Shown piece by piece: positions 24,301 through 36,756 of a stretch of DNA of 64,000 nt; within the stretch, counting starts at the first letter, position 1, and each line of letters opens with the position of its first letter. This DNA comes from Dacryopinax spathularia (Eukaryota; Basidiomycota; Dacrymycetes; Dacrymycetales; Dacrymycetaceae), in contig JBBPFI010000005.1 of NCBI GenBank assembly GCA_037974965.1, positions 744,001 to 808,000 on the forward strand. Direction: 5' to 3'. Under the pieces are notes generated by a model. The model did not search any database, was not told where the DNA came from, and saw nothing but the letters and a program-made list of their open reading frames with translations. Made by a program: the position numbers and the translations under genes.

Positions 24301-25649
24301 AGCCAGGCGAACGGCAAGACCTGTATTACGGGGAAACATACCGCCCACGACCATTCAGATCTCGAATGCGTTCTCTTGACAGGGACGACTGGTACACTTG
24401 GTGCCTACCTGCTCTGGTCGCTCTTATCCAATGAGAAGGTCGGCAAAGTCTACGCATTCAATCGCCCGGCCGCAACCAAGTCAATTGTCGATCGACAGAC
24501 GGAGGCGTTCAAGGATCGCGGTATCGCCGTTGAACTAGTCGGCCATCCCAAACTCGTCTTGTTGGAAGGCGATACTGCCAAGGAGAATTTGGGAGTGCAT
24601 GCAGGTCTTTACGCTGAGGCACGTCCAGTGGTCGATGTCGTTCATTTTCTGTACTAATCAGTTACCAGCTTGTCTCGTCAATAACCTGCATTATTCACAA
24701 TGCTTGGCGGCTCGACTTCAACATGGGCGTTTCCTCTTTCGAATCTCATGTCCGCGGTGCAAGGAATCTGATGGACCTTGCTCTGAAGTCTCCTCGAGAG
24801 ACACTGCCACGATTCCTCTTTACCTCATCCATTGGCACGGTGGCGAGCTGGGACCGTCAAGGCCCAGTACCGGAGGTACCACTGGAAGCTGAATTTGCCG
24901 TTGGAAATGGATATGCGGAAAGCAAGTGGGTTGTCGATAGAGTGAGCGTGGCCTTTACTATCACTTGGTTTCCACTGAGCCTCGCTTCAGATCATGATGG
25001 AGGCCTCCAGAAATTGTGGACTACCGACAGTCACATTCCGTATTGGACAGCTGGCTGGCTCTAGGCTCAATGGTGCTTGGAACACCACGGACTGGGTACC
25101 CCATATAATTAATGCTGCATGCGAAATAAACTCGCTACCCTTGGTGGAAGAGGAAGAGGTAGTGTCTTGGCTGCCTGTGGACGCGGCCGCCGCCTCGGTG
25201 AGAACTGCAGGTCCCAATGCTGCGTGAAAGGCTGAGCGGCTTTCCAGATCATCGAGGTCATGCACAAAGTTCGCGATGGCAATCATACGTTCCACATTTG
25301 CCATCCTTATCCGACCACCTGGAACTCAGTCATGCGGCAAGTGGCAGCTTACCTCGGTACTCGAGGACGTCATATCCAGTTCGAACCGTACTCCTTGTGG
25401 TTGAGCAGTTTGCAGGCCTTGGAGGACGACCCAGCTGCGATACATAGAGTACCGGCGCTTAAACTACTCAACTTTTTGCGTTGGGCTATACGCCCACACC
25501 ATTACGAGCGGGAGGCTTTGGGATTCCCCATCATCGATACTGCAAAAACGAAATTGCTCGCGGATACCTTGAGGAATCTGCCGCAACTGGATTCTAGCGA
25601 TATTCAGCGCTGGATGACGTACTGGGACGCGCACTGTCTGTTTCCTTGA
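21393..25649 (+). CDS. NRPS-like carboxylate reductase (A-T-R)
   Basis: Seventeen exons fit: 21393-21511, 21560-21645, 21698-22383, 22440-22469, 22529-22547, 22591-22715, 22768-22821, 22871-23008, 23063-23143, 23195-23344, 23391-23412, 23461-23768, 23792-23988, 24036-24618, 24669-24941, 24991-25197 and 25248-25649, about 1159 residues. The adenylation domain shows HSSGSTTFPKV, YGATE and RYRILGRSDDQ with TNPGPLE. The carrier domain has GCDS, its Ser being the phosphopantetheine site, created across a splice junction. The reductase domain has TGTTGTLGAYLL (NADPH), IIHNAWRLDFN, TSSIGTVASW and a YxxxK (YAESK). Such enzymes activate a carboxylic acid as adenylate, load it as thioester and release it reductively as aldehyde or alcohol. 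Two micro-exons (30 and 19 bases), a 23-base gap at 23769 and a GC donor at 24619 are uncertain. It is tail-to-tail with a P450 gene. Confidence 0.88.
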
Positions 25650-25752
25650 TTACAAAGCGGATCATTGTAATTTCCGAGTTTAAATGGAAGATTCCCCATT
25701 ATAAGGCGATACGAAGTCCACGGAAGGAGAGAAATGAGTCCGGTGACCCGTA

Positions 25753-27814
25753 TCACAATGCTCTTCTGGTGAATTTGAGCGGGAAAGGCTGAGGTCCGAA
25801 ACCAATGTTGCTTTCGACGTGCTTCTCCCACACCTCTTGCCATTCGGCAAGAGTTTCCCCGGGTTTCAACACCGGCTCGATCTTGTAGTCGCGAAGCAGC
25901 AGACTAAGCAGCCCCACGGATTCGGCAAGGGCGAATTTCTTCCCGATGCAGACGCGCGGTCCATAGGAGAAGTTGAGCAGGGGCTCAGTGGTAGGATCTA
26001 GCCAGCGTTCTGGCTTGAATTCATAGGGTGAAGGATAGATCCGCTCGTTGTAGCCAACACCGATCCAGTCCGCCCACATGTACTGACCGGCTTTCACGGG
26101 TACGGTAATGGTGGATCGCCCGTCTGTGGTCGGCACTGAAAGGGTCGTGTCTTCGAGTGGTGCACGTATCATGGCATTTGAGCTCGCTGGGCGAAGAAAT
26201 GGGTCACTCGTGAAATATGATGCAAGGAAATGACTCACGGAACATTCGTAGACCTTCGTTGAAGCATCCTTGCACGTACGGTAGCCGTTCGAAGTCATCG
26301 AAGGTCTACATAAGATGAGGAGGACGATCCATAAAATGGCGGATGCTGCAGTGCTTACGGGATCGCCCCTGTTCCTCAAAACACCCATCACCTCTTCGCA
26401 CGCTCTCTGTTGCTCCTCAGGGTGAGACGCCAGCAGACCCAATGTGGCCGCGAGCGCTCGACTTGTCGTTTCTAAATCATCTGAGATCAGCAACGCTTTT
26501 GTTGTTACAATATAACCACGCACCATGTCCAGCAAGAAGCAGCAAGAAGACGTTGCTCACGAGCTCACGATCCGTCAATGAGGCCTTACTGTCCTTCTCC
26601 GCCGCATTGGCCTTCAGAAGATGGGAGAAGATGTCCCTGCGTGTGTCGTCGTCTGTGCCTGCAATACCTTGGGCCCGGCGCTTATCGATGATTCCTTGCA
26701 GGATCATCTCCAGCGCCTTTTTGGCTTTGCTCAGTCGTCGTACCCTATGCCTGTAAGCTGATACGATATAAAGTATAAAGAATGACCTACGATTTCAAAG
26801 GCAAATAGAACATCCATCGAGGGAGCATGGATAGTATAACGGACGACCCGCTCGTTACTTCGAAACATTCCGTCATCGTCATCCCGTTGACCTTCTCGCC
26901 GATCGACTCGTTCCAAGAGAGGTCGATGCCAAAGCCGCACTTGGCAATCAGATACAGTGCGAACTGGGCAGACAAATCAGTACATATATGGGACAGCGAG
27001 GAGGAAAGGCGGAACCTTTGATGTGATGGCCATCACGTTCGGCATGATAAATTCCCGTTCCTTCTCCCATTTCTCGGTTGCGAGGCAGTCGTAGTACGTG
27101 TTGATGGTCTCGCTCCACACTGCGTGATATCTGCCCCAGTCAGTTGAGCCTACCATGCGAAATCAGGTGCAGTGGTGCACTCACAAGTTTGGCGAAAAGC
27201 CAGGCTGGACAATCCGACGATGTCTCGGCCAGTCAGCCTTATTTGTCGAAAAGACGTTCGGGCCGAACACTCTGGCATGCCACGGCGATCAGAGGTGGGG
27301 AGGAAGAAGTCGAGGTTGGACTTACGCAAGTGTCGCACTAATGAGATCCGGTTTGTCCCAAACTGTCTTGTACCCAAGCATCTGCTTGGCCACTTCCGGA
27401 GAATTGCTGATCATCATCGGCTCGCCGCCTAACCAGCCCAGTTCTGATACGATCTCCGCTTCTCGGTTCTTGTAGACTGGAATAGACGCGTCAGTCGAAT
27501 CCAATCTACCGAAATCGGCCGCCCTAGGCAGACGTACCCTGTTTCCGGTCATACCAGAGTGACAGGTTCCCGGGGTTGTACTTCGTAGACGGAAGGAGAG
27601 CGCCAGGAATTGACATTGTCGAAAAGAAGTATCTTCGACCTGGGAGGTATGATACCATCTTCCCCCATTGCTATGTTAGCCCGAATCCCCATCTTCGCGT
27701 GACTGGATGACGAACCGCGAGTTCGCGCGAATAAGCCACGATCCGCCGGACCACCAGGAGCAGAGCCAGTCCACCCAGAAGGACTGGCCATGAGATGGGT
27801 AGTAGCGGTATCAT
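25753..27814 (-). CDS. Cytochrome P450 monooxygenase, third paralog
   Basis: Ten exons fit: 27814-27716, 27658-27538, 27476-27326, 27271-27185, 27130-27016, 26963-26791, 26750-26524, 26471-26359, 26305-26239 and 26186-25753, giving 528 residues. The N terminus MIPLLPISWPVLLGGLALLL is an ER anchor. AGHETTS spans intron 7, ExxR is EGLR, PERW is intact, and FSYGPRVCIGKKFA places the haem Cys at about 464. Exons 2-5 add up to 474 bases, the length of the single second exon of the tandem P450s at 9.5 and 12.2 kb, so it is a close paralog with more introns. Only about 100 bases separate its stop from that of the convergent NRPS-like gene, suggesting possible joint use in one pathway, which is inference. 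Confidence 0.93.
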
Positions 27815-28333
27815 CGTGCGCCGTAGTACCCAGACCAGAGGAGTCAAGGCGCAATGTCCAAGTAGCGGAGATGTAAGCAGCTAAGCAGCCCCCAGAGCTA
27901 TATAGTCGCCGACGGAAATAGGCATGACTATCTTCGGCGAGTTGCCTGCTGCCAATGAATTCAATCAGCATTTTCAGCTGCAAAGTCTGGTAGGCATCGG
28001 CGACGGGCGAGCCCTTACCGACCGATCTGAGATGATGCACCGCCAAATCGCCGAAAGGAGTGATAAGCGCCGGGGTCGCGATGGTGAACGTTTCATGATT
28101 CCACAGTGCCCAATCAGAGGACGTTGGAAGTCCACAGAGCACGTTGAGGCATGTTGGGGTACCGGCGGCCTGTGCCGGCTGCTTTTTCCGGTAAGCGCCT
28201 TAGATCCTGATGCACGTGTTCGAAATCTGACGCTTTATCTCGCAGAAATGCCTGAGTATTAGAGTCATCAAGTAGAAGTAGCTAGTAATATTAATGCTGC
28301 TTGAGTCAACGAGACCTTCTAGCTTCCAAGTTA
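27815..28333. other. Intergenic region between P450 and COQ5
   Basis: About 520 bases between the start of the third P450 and the stop of COQ5, both on the minus strand. It holds the P450 promoter; no other gene is supported. Confidence 0.5.
27896..27906 (-). promoter_or_regulatory. Putative TATA box of third P450
   Basis: On the minus strand a CTATATAGC element lies about 85 bases upstream of the ATG at 27814, a spacing like that of other TATA elements in this window. Confidence 0.45.
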
Positions 28334-29450
<1,117 letters not shown>

Positions 29451-29605
29451 GGAGTTGGACGAGATGTCAGGGTCGTGACGATCGAGCGCCACACGACAGT
29501 AACCAGCAATCGGGGATACAACTATAGAAGAACTGGGGGCAACTAGGGGATCTTTGGAAGGAATTCATTATGTACGTAGAGGTTTCTCTACTATAAAGGC
29601 AAGAT

Positions 29606-31081
29606 CTATGTTTCGGTATAGTACTGCCCAGACAGTCGTTTAATGAAGTTGTCCAGTAATCGTGGGAAGGAAACACTCACAGCTTGCCGCCTGTGCCGTG
29701 CTTTGGCAGTCTCGACAGGCGAGTTATAGTCAATCTTGGTTCTACAACTAGATGAGCCAAAAGTCAAAGACCGGGATCAATAGCACATACGCATCTCTGA
29801 ACCTCCGCAGATAAGCGATCGCCACATCCTCCAGCTCAACCGGCTGCACCCCAAAGATATCCCAATCACCCGGCACCTTCACGTCGTCAATACACCTCCT
29901 CTCGATCTCGTCCGGGCTCATGCTCGGCCACCAGAAGACGTATTGAGCGATATTAGCCAGGAACTTGGCGATGGGTTTGGGGATCGCGGGGCTGCGATAG
30001 CGGTTGTCGGTTACGCGACGGGCGAGGTCGAGCAGCTGTTCGTGCGTGTAGGTCGTTGGGCCGGGGAGGTTGATCAGGTTCTTGGGGAGGTCGGGCATGT
30101 CGATCATGCGGTAGAGGACTTCCGCCACGTCGAGCACCTATGAAACTTATCAGCGACCGCTCTAGTGATAATGGCAAGATGCATACATGCACAGGCCGGA
30201 CCCTCGTGCGCTCGCCGTTGAACTTGAAGGCCATGTCCCAGTCTGCAAGCTTGATGAGCCACAATTCTCACCAAGGTACCGAAAGTGCTTACAGCCCAAC
30301 TGGTTCAAGAACCGATCCTCTCCTCCATACATTGCCGACGGCCTGACGATGACCGCTTCCGGGAACTCGCTCAAGACCGCCTGCTCGCCCTCGTACTTCG
30401 CCTTGTAGTAATGGCTCGTGGAGTCGGGTGAAGCGTTCAAGTGGGAGACTTGGATGAACCGGGCGACGTTGTTTTCCTTCGCGATACGGGCGATGCGTGC
30501 CGCGCCATCTACATGGACGTCTTTCCACTTGTAGTTTCTAGGCGTCACGTCAGTAAGGGTAAAAGTCAGGGGACAGGTATATGCGCACTTGGTCTCGTAG
30601 TCGAGTCCGACGAGGTTGTAGACCGTGTCAGAATGCCTCAAGCACTCTGCGATCTGCGTCTCGTTCCTCAGCTCCCATTCCATCTGTACGACAGCACCCA
30701 GGTCGCCAGCTACTCGCAAATGCCGGATATCGTAGTCGTCACGGTAGGGTACGATGACGTTCGAGCCCGTCTTGGCTGATCACAGTAGCCGTCAACGACG
30801 ACATTGTGATGGCGTAGTACGGTACGTACCAAGCTTGGAGACAATATATCGTCCCAAGAAGCCAGATGCGCCAAACACGGTAGCGCAGTGGCCCGAGATG
30901 GCACTCCGACCTTGAGGGCCATAACGGATCACAGGCGGCCGGTTGGGCAAGGTAACAAGATCATGCGCGCCTCGCTGTTCTACTCGTCAGCAGCGCTTCC
31001 TCCGCGCATAGATGGCAGACTGACCTTGATAACCGAGCCTATTGATCTAGGCAGGTTCACCTTTACGGGATGGCGCAGCAT
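29606..31081 (-). CDS. NDUFA9: NADH:ubiquinone oxidoreductase 39/40-kDa subunit (NDUFA9-type)
   Basis: Eight exons fit: 31081-31025, 30974-30830, 30775-30589, 30537-30293, 30242-30187, 30137-29791, 29747-29681 and 29623-29606, giving about 373 residues. The basic start [19 protein letters not shown] suits a mitochondrial presequence. [16 protein letters not shown], the atypical SDR Rossmann motif [39 protein letters not shown]-like, QVSHLNASP and [11 protein letters not shown] are typical of this accessory subunit of complex I, which binds NADPH and sits near the quinone site. The two last, short exons are less certain: without them the frame stops at 29748 after a few foreign residues. With them the end reads [24 protein letters not shown], joined by good GTATGT and GTGAGT donors. 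Confidence 0.9.
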
Positions 31082-31640
31082 GACGACGGCGAGGAGGTGT
31101 ACCGTTGACGGTGAACACCGCGTTGTGGACGTCGAGGACGAATGCGGAAGCAGTTGAGGTCGAGGGACCCAATCGGGAAACGCCGGTTTCTGGTTCTGTC
31201 CATCCTCGACTATGAACGCCGATTTTTCCACCTCAGCTCATTTGCTTCGATGGCTTTTGTATGGCACTATTGGATAGCCAATGCAAACAGCACTCGACCC
31301 ATGTTCATATGTCTTCAATTCCCACTCTTGTCCAAGATCAAATGAGCCTCGATCAGCGACTCATACCTGTCCAGTGAATTGGTTCATTATGTTTGATATC
31401 AGCAAACATTATTGTTGCCCGACAGCAAGCTGCTGTACAGTAAGCTGAGCAGTTACTTCGTCAATGCTTTCTTGCGCTGAGCAGTTCCGGCAAAGCCGGC
31501 CGAATTACCCCACATGCCAGACCCTACCGACCTCGACCCCACATGACAAGCCATGACCTGACCGTTATGGCAAGAGGCAGGATGGAGGTCGTCGCTGTCT
31601 ACCCTTCTCTCCTTGTACACTATCTTGAGTACTGTACAAT
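31082..31640. other. Divergent promoter region
   Basis: About 560 bases separate the divergent starts of the complex I subunit gene and the dehydratase gene. No coding sequence is supported. The first part encodes an in-frame upstream extension on the minus strand that does not look like protein. Confidence 0.5.
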
Positions 31641-33417
31641 ATGGCGGCTAAGATCTCGCACTTCGAAGTAAAAGGCAAGCTGGTCCTTGTCATGCTGAGG
31701 TCCTAGCTAAGAGATTATGTTCTCGAGACATTCGGTTTCCGACCAGTTTGACTGGTGCAGGCACAGATGCTATGTACGTCCTCTTGCACGCTTCCGCACT
31801 TTCGGACCTGACCCTTGTCCTTAGGAACGTAGACTGCGACTACTCCGCCGCCTACATTGCCCTACACACCTCCGACCCATCCCTCTCCGGGTATGGGATG
31901 ACATTCACCATCGGCCGAGGCACAGAGATCGTCTGCGAAGCCATAGAACAAGTCGCAGCCAGACTCATCGGGAAAGATGTAGAGGAGCTGTTTGCGGATA
32001 TGGGGAAGACGTGGACGTTCTTGGTTGGGGATTCGCAGTTGCGATGGTGCGCCTTACCCTTACCGTTGTACGGGAATCAGACTGATGGGTAGAAAGGATC
32101 GGACCGGAGAAGGGTATCATCCACCTGGCTACGGCGGCGGTAGACAACGCTCTGTGGGACATGTATGCCCGCTCGAGGAAGAAACCGCTTTGGAAGTTGG
32201 TGTCAGACTTCACTCCGGTACGTATACATACTGGCCCGTCAGAGAGCGCAGTAACACCGAAGTGTAGGAAGAGTTCGTTCGAAGCACCGCGTTCAGGTAC
32301 ATCACCGACGTGATCACGCCTGAGGAAGCGCTTGAGATGCTCAAAGCCAAAGAAGCCGGAAAGAAGGAAAGAGAGGCTCTCGTCCGAGCGATCGGGTATG
32401 CACGGTCGAGTTCGTGACAAAGGAGCCCAGGCTGATACGAGTTGCTGCAGATACCCAGCATATATCACCTCTGCCGGATGGCTTCTCTATGACGATGAGC
32501 AAGTAGCAAGGCTGACGAAAGAAGCCATCGGGAGGGGCTTCAACCACTTCAAGATGAAAGTCGGCGCCGACCTGCAGAACGACCTCCGCCGAGCAAAACT
32601 CATCCGCTCAATCATCGACGACCCCGCCAACCTCTCCCCCGGCAAGATCGTCGACCCCGCCAGCATAGCGGGGAAGAACGCCGGCCCCACGGGCAGCGTG
32701 CTAATGATGGACGCGAACCAAGTCTGGGATGTGCAGGAAGCGATCGACTATGTCGTCCAGCTTGCCCCGACGAAGCCGTGGTTCATCGAGGAGCCTACTG
32801 CGCCGGATGACATTTTGGGTCATGCGGCGATCAGGAAGGCGCTGAAGCCGTATGGGATTGGGGTGGCGACGGGGGAACATGCGCATAATCGGATGGTGTT
32901 TAAGCAGCTGCTGGAGGCGGAGGCGATCGATGTGTGCCAGATTGATAGCTGCAGGTTGGCGGGGGTGACAGAGATCCTTGGTGTGCTGCTCATGGCTGCG
33001 AAGTGGGATTATTCTTACACAGCATGCTGCCCGTAGCTGATATTTGGGCAGGTTCGGCGTCATCGTCTGCCCTCATGCCGGTGGTGTTGGCTTGTGCGAA
33101 CACGCCTTGCATCTCTCGCTGATCGACTATCTCTGCGTATCCGGCACGATGGAGCGTAACGTGCTGGAATACGCTGACCATCTGCACGAACACTTCGTCA
33201 ACCCCGTCACGCTGAACAGTAATGGGAGATACAACGTGCCTAACGACCCAGAGGAGGGCTACAGGCGAGCGTTTTCTCCTTCTTACTTGGTATTCGACTT
33301 AGTGACATGCGACGCAGCACGCATATGAAGGACTCGGCATTCGAGGAGTTCGGGTTCCCGAACGGAGCGTACTGGAAGAGTGTCGCAGAGGGCAAGCCGA
33401 AGACTGTGCTTTTGTAA
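31641..33417 (+). CDS. Enolase-superfamily sugar-acid dehydratase (L-fuconate dehydratase/ENOSF1 type)
   Basis: Eight exons fit: 31641-31674, 31728-31773, 31825-32046, 32097-32217, 32268-32395, 32451-33002, 33052-33264 and 33318-33417, about 471 residues. The N-terminal capping domain begins MAAKISHFEVKDIRFPTS. In the barrel, HFKMKVGADL carries the catalytic Lys-x-Lys, metal ligands appear in LMMDANQVWD, WFIEEPTAPDD and GVATGEHAHN, and a His acts in VCPHAGGVGL. The C terminus GYSTHMKDSAFEEF matches the human ENOSF1 type. Family members dehydrate L-fuconate or related sugar acids. Two introns (31675-31727 and 33265-33317) need GC donors (G|GCAAGC and AG|GCGAGC); GT alternatives destroy the conserved start or end. 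Predicted cytosolic or mitochondrial; the substrate is inferred from similarity. Confidence 0.9.
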
Positions 33418-33606
33418 CCAATATAACCAAGATGTACCGTACTGTACAACAATCCGATTCCCGGGATACATACACATTCCTATCCTTCCATTCCTGCAAA
33501 CCGATCCATCCATAAGCAACCCAATAAGCAAACAAACCCGATCCGCCGTATTAGCTTCATCCCCCCATCCCCCCAAACCCAACCCAAACGCAACACCCGC
33601 TCAAAC

Positions 33607-35730
33607 TTAAACTTCCCCAATCGGCTCCCTCCTCCTCCTCACAAGCCGAACCGCAAACCTCCCCGGCCCAAACCCCACCGAAGGCTGGACATTATCCTCC
33701 AAACACCTCTTCCTCCACTCCCGCATCCCCTCTCCCGCTCTCAGCACAGCCGGTAGGATCCTCCAATCCTTCAAAATCATCGCCAGTACCGCCAGCGCCT
33801 CCGTCTGCGCAAACTTTTTCCCCACGCAGACGCGCGGGCCGTAGGAGAAGTTTATCCCTTGTTCGATGGAAGGGGAGAGCCAGCGCGAGGGGTCGTACGA
33901 CTCTGGAGGGGGGGAGGGGTAGTAGGCGGGGTTATAGGAGATGTTCATGAAGTCTGTAACGAGTGTCGTGCCCCGCGGGATGTGTAGGGTGGAGGTTGTG
34001 CCGTCGGGCTGGGGGAGATGGAGGGTGGTGTCGGTTTGCGCTTGGCGGGGGATACTGGGGATGCTCGCTGAGAGCCATTAGAAGCGTTCGCTCTTCGTTG
34101 TGATGAGGACATACGTATAACCCGCATGCCCTCCATGAAACAGGCCATGGTATACGGAAGATGGTCGTAGTCCTCAAACGTCTACTCCCACTCCCTTATC
34201 AGCAACCCCGTCCTCTTCTAAACCTCAAAGCCAGATCCAAAGCAAAAAAAAAAACACGCACCGGATCTCTCCCCCCCGTAACCCGCCAAATCTCCTCCCA
34301 CGCCCTCTCCTGCGCCTCAGGATGACAAGCCAACAACCCCAGCGTGCTCGCCAGCGCCCGGGAAGTCGTCTCGTGCCCCGCTAGCATCAGGAGAAAAACG
34401 TTACTGACCAGCTCTTGGTCCGTCAGGGCCGCTTTCGCTGCCCCATGTGCGTCCAGGGCTTTTTCGGCGTCGTTCGCGCGCAGGAGGAGGGAGAAGACGT
34501 CTTTCTCGTTCTTGTTGTCGGTGGAGTTTTGGGTTTGGGGGGAAGGGCCAGAAAGACGACGCTGCTCGATGATCCGCCGAACGATCGATTCGAGCGCTAA
34601 GTTGGCTTCTGCCACTCTGCGAAAGCTGTCTTCAGATGAGCAACTGCCGGGACTTCGCAGCGAAAGAGTAAGGGGACGGACTAGCTGAAAGGCAGGTTCC
34701 AGACCCATCGAGGTAGGACAGACTGGGGGATCACGGCTCCAGCGGAGATCTCGAAGCACTGGGAGAGCGTCATCCCTCTAACGCGCTCGCCGACGGTCTC
34801 GTTCCACGTCAACGGTATCCCAAACCCACACGAAGCGATCAAGTAGAGTGCGATCTACACACCAGGGTCAGTCCTCCCCAATACTGTCGAGTAAGCAGGA
34901 AGGGGAAGGGGGAGGGAGTGGGGAGGGAGGGAACGAACCTTGGAAGTTATACCGGGCACATTCCCGATCTCGAACGCGACCTCCTCGGCCCAGCCTTCGC
35001 TCGTGAGCATATCGTAGTACACCCTCACGCTCTCTTTCCATACTTGGGCGTAGAGCTTGTTGTTGAACCCGGGGCCGACGATCCGGCGATGGCGCGGCCA
35101 GCGGTCTTTGTAGGATGAGAAGAGGTTTTCGCCGAACATGCTGCACTGGCTTTAGCTTCTCGTTGGGGGAAGGAGGAGGGAGGGGGAACGAGGAGGGAGG
35201 AGGGAGGGAGGAGAGAGGGAGAGAGGGAGGGGAAGACGGACGCACGCAAGAGCAGCAACGAGCTCGGGCGTCTTCTCCCAGTCGTTCTTGAACCCCAACA
35301 CTTGTTTCGACACCTCCACGCTCCTCGTACTAAGCATAGGCGCGCCCCAGAGCCAGGGGACGATCGAGATCGTATCCTGGCCATACTTGGTATACACTGT
35401 CCATTCCTTGGTCAGCTCTGGGCCTTGCGGGGAGGGCAGGGAAGGGGAGGGGACGTACTGGTGGGACGGTTGTACCACGCCACCATGGCACCGGCGTTCC
35501 ATGACGAGCTGGGTAATAACAGCGAAAGAAAGGTAACAGGTCCGAGCGGATACCTGGGGCCGGGGAGGTGTTGACATCTCTATTCCCCGCCCAGACTGCC
35601 ATCAGTGGGCGGGATAATGAAGGGAGGTATGAGGAATGCGTACGGCGAGTTTGCTCCGGTAGGCGAGGATGCGGTTTAGGATGAGGGCGAGGAGGATGAT
35701 GAGGTATGTTGGGAGGGAGAGGTGGGCCAT
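33607..35730 (-). CDS. Cytochrome P450 monooxygenase, fourth paralog
   Basis: Eight exons fit: 35730-35644, 35579-35459, 35396-35246, 35140-34939, 34854-34682, 34625-34262, 34181-34115 and 34067-33607, giving about 541 residues. The N terminus MAHLSLPTYLIILLALILN is a membrane anchor. AGHETTS is here uninterrupted by an intron, ExxR reads EGMR, and the haem loop FSYGPRVCVGKKFA has its Cys at about 469. The usual Pro-Glu-Arg-Trp is Pro-Ser-Arg-Trp, keeping the Arg that matters for the ExxR triad but losing the Glu. Exons 2-4 (121, 151 and 202 bases) sum to the same 474 bases as in the other P450s here. It is convergent with the dehydratase gene, 189 bases away. Substrate unknown. Confidence 0.92.
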
Positions 35731-36756
35731 GTTTGCTCAATGCTCAGAGGGTTTCGTATGATGAAAAGGAGATGAGATGCGGGTGGATCAGATTGTTCAA
35801 GCTGATGATATATAGCGAGATCGGGGAGCTGTAGAGTTGAGTCGGTCGGGCCTGGCAGGTGAGAGCGACTCCCAGAGCCGTAGCAGCTATCACAAGCCAG
35901 CACAAGTCACGACCGTCGACCTCAACGAAACTGGACCATGCAGATCAGCCGGCCCACACATATCGAGCATCTCCAGTCTCGACGATCCGAAGCTGGCCAG
36001 CAACGCCCGGCCGCCGCACAACCACCAACCTCGGCGGCCGCAAACCCCAGAACGGCACGAGAAGGGGTCCAGGGACAGGGAAATGACGCGTGACGTAAGT
36101 AACGGCGCATTTGATTCTTCAGGATTCTGAGGGGCGCGGGGATGATGATTCTGATCATGATCATGACTTTTCCGATTCTAGGAGGTAGAGGGGGAGAGGG
36201 GAGAGGGGAGAGAGGGTATATTTCGTTGTCCTCTGACTAGCACTACAATCCAAAAACCATAACAACCACCATCCGGCCTAGAACTACACTCCTCCCCCTT
36301 CCTGCCTTCCTGCCTTCCATACCGTGGAAAGCGATTTTCTCCGGTCAGTCCGGTCCAATCCAGCGCACCTGACCGCGCCTGACCGCGCCCTCACACCACC
36401 CGCCCCATCCATCCAGAGAATAGGGAAACAATCAAATACAACAAATCGAAAAACATACGATAAACACCCTCCATCAGCCAACAGGCAACAGGGAAAAGGA
36501 ACGCAGGAACGGAGGAACGCGGACGATAAAGAGAATAAAAAGCCGAAAAGATAGGAAGAAATAGGATAAGTGCTACAGATCTCGTCGTCGCCCCTCCTTG
36601 GGCTGCTGCCTCTCACATCATCGCCACCCCTCGCCGGCTCCATCATCAGTCAGACCCTCATCCACTCCACACACCGCCGAGGGACGGGCAGATGTCAGCG
36701 AGCTCACTTCGCTCGCCCACTCCGCCCAGCGCCTCGCCTCCGGCTCGCCCGCCCGC
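35731..36756. other. Intergenic, low-complexity region
   Basis: About 1 kb between the start of the fourth P450 and the stop of the F-box/LRR gene. It has purine-rich runs (GGGAGAGGGGAGAG near 36190-36215) and a short direct repeat CTGACCGCGC near 36370. No gene is supported. Confidence 0.5.
35807..35814 (-). promoter_or_regulatory. Putative TATA box of fourth P450
   Basis: A minus-strand TATATATC element lies about 80 bases upstream of the ATG at 35730. Confidence 0.45.

Noticed and set aside
29748-29790. Unspliced end of the complex I subunit ([14 protein letters not shown])
   Set aside because: The segment begins with a perfect GTATGT donor and ends at a CTAG acceptor; the spliced version gives a more plausible hydrophilic C terminus.
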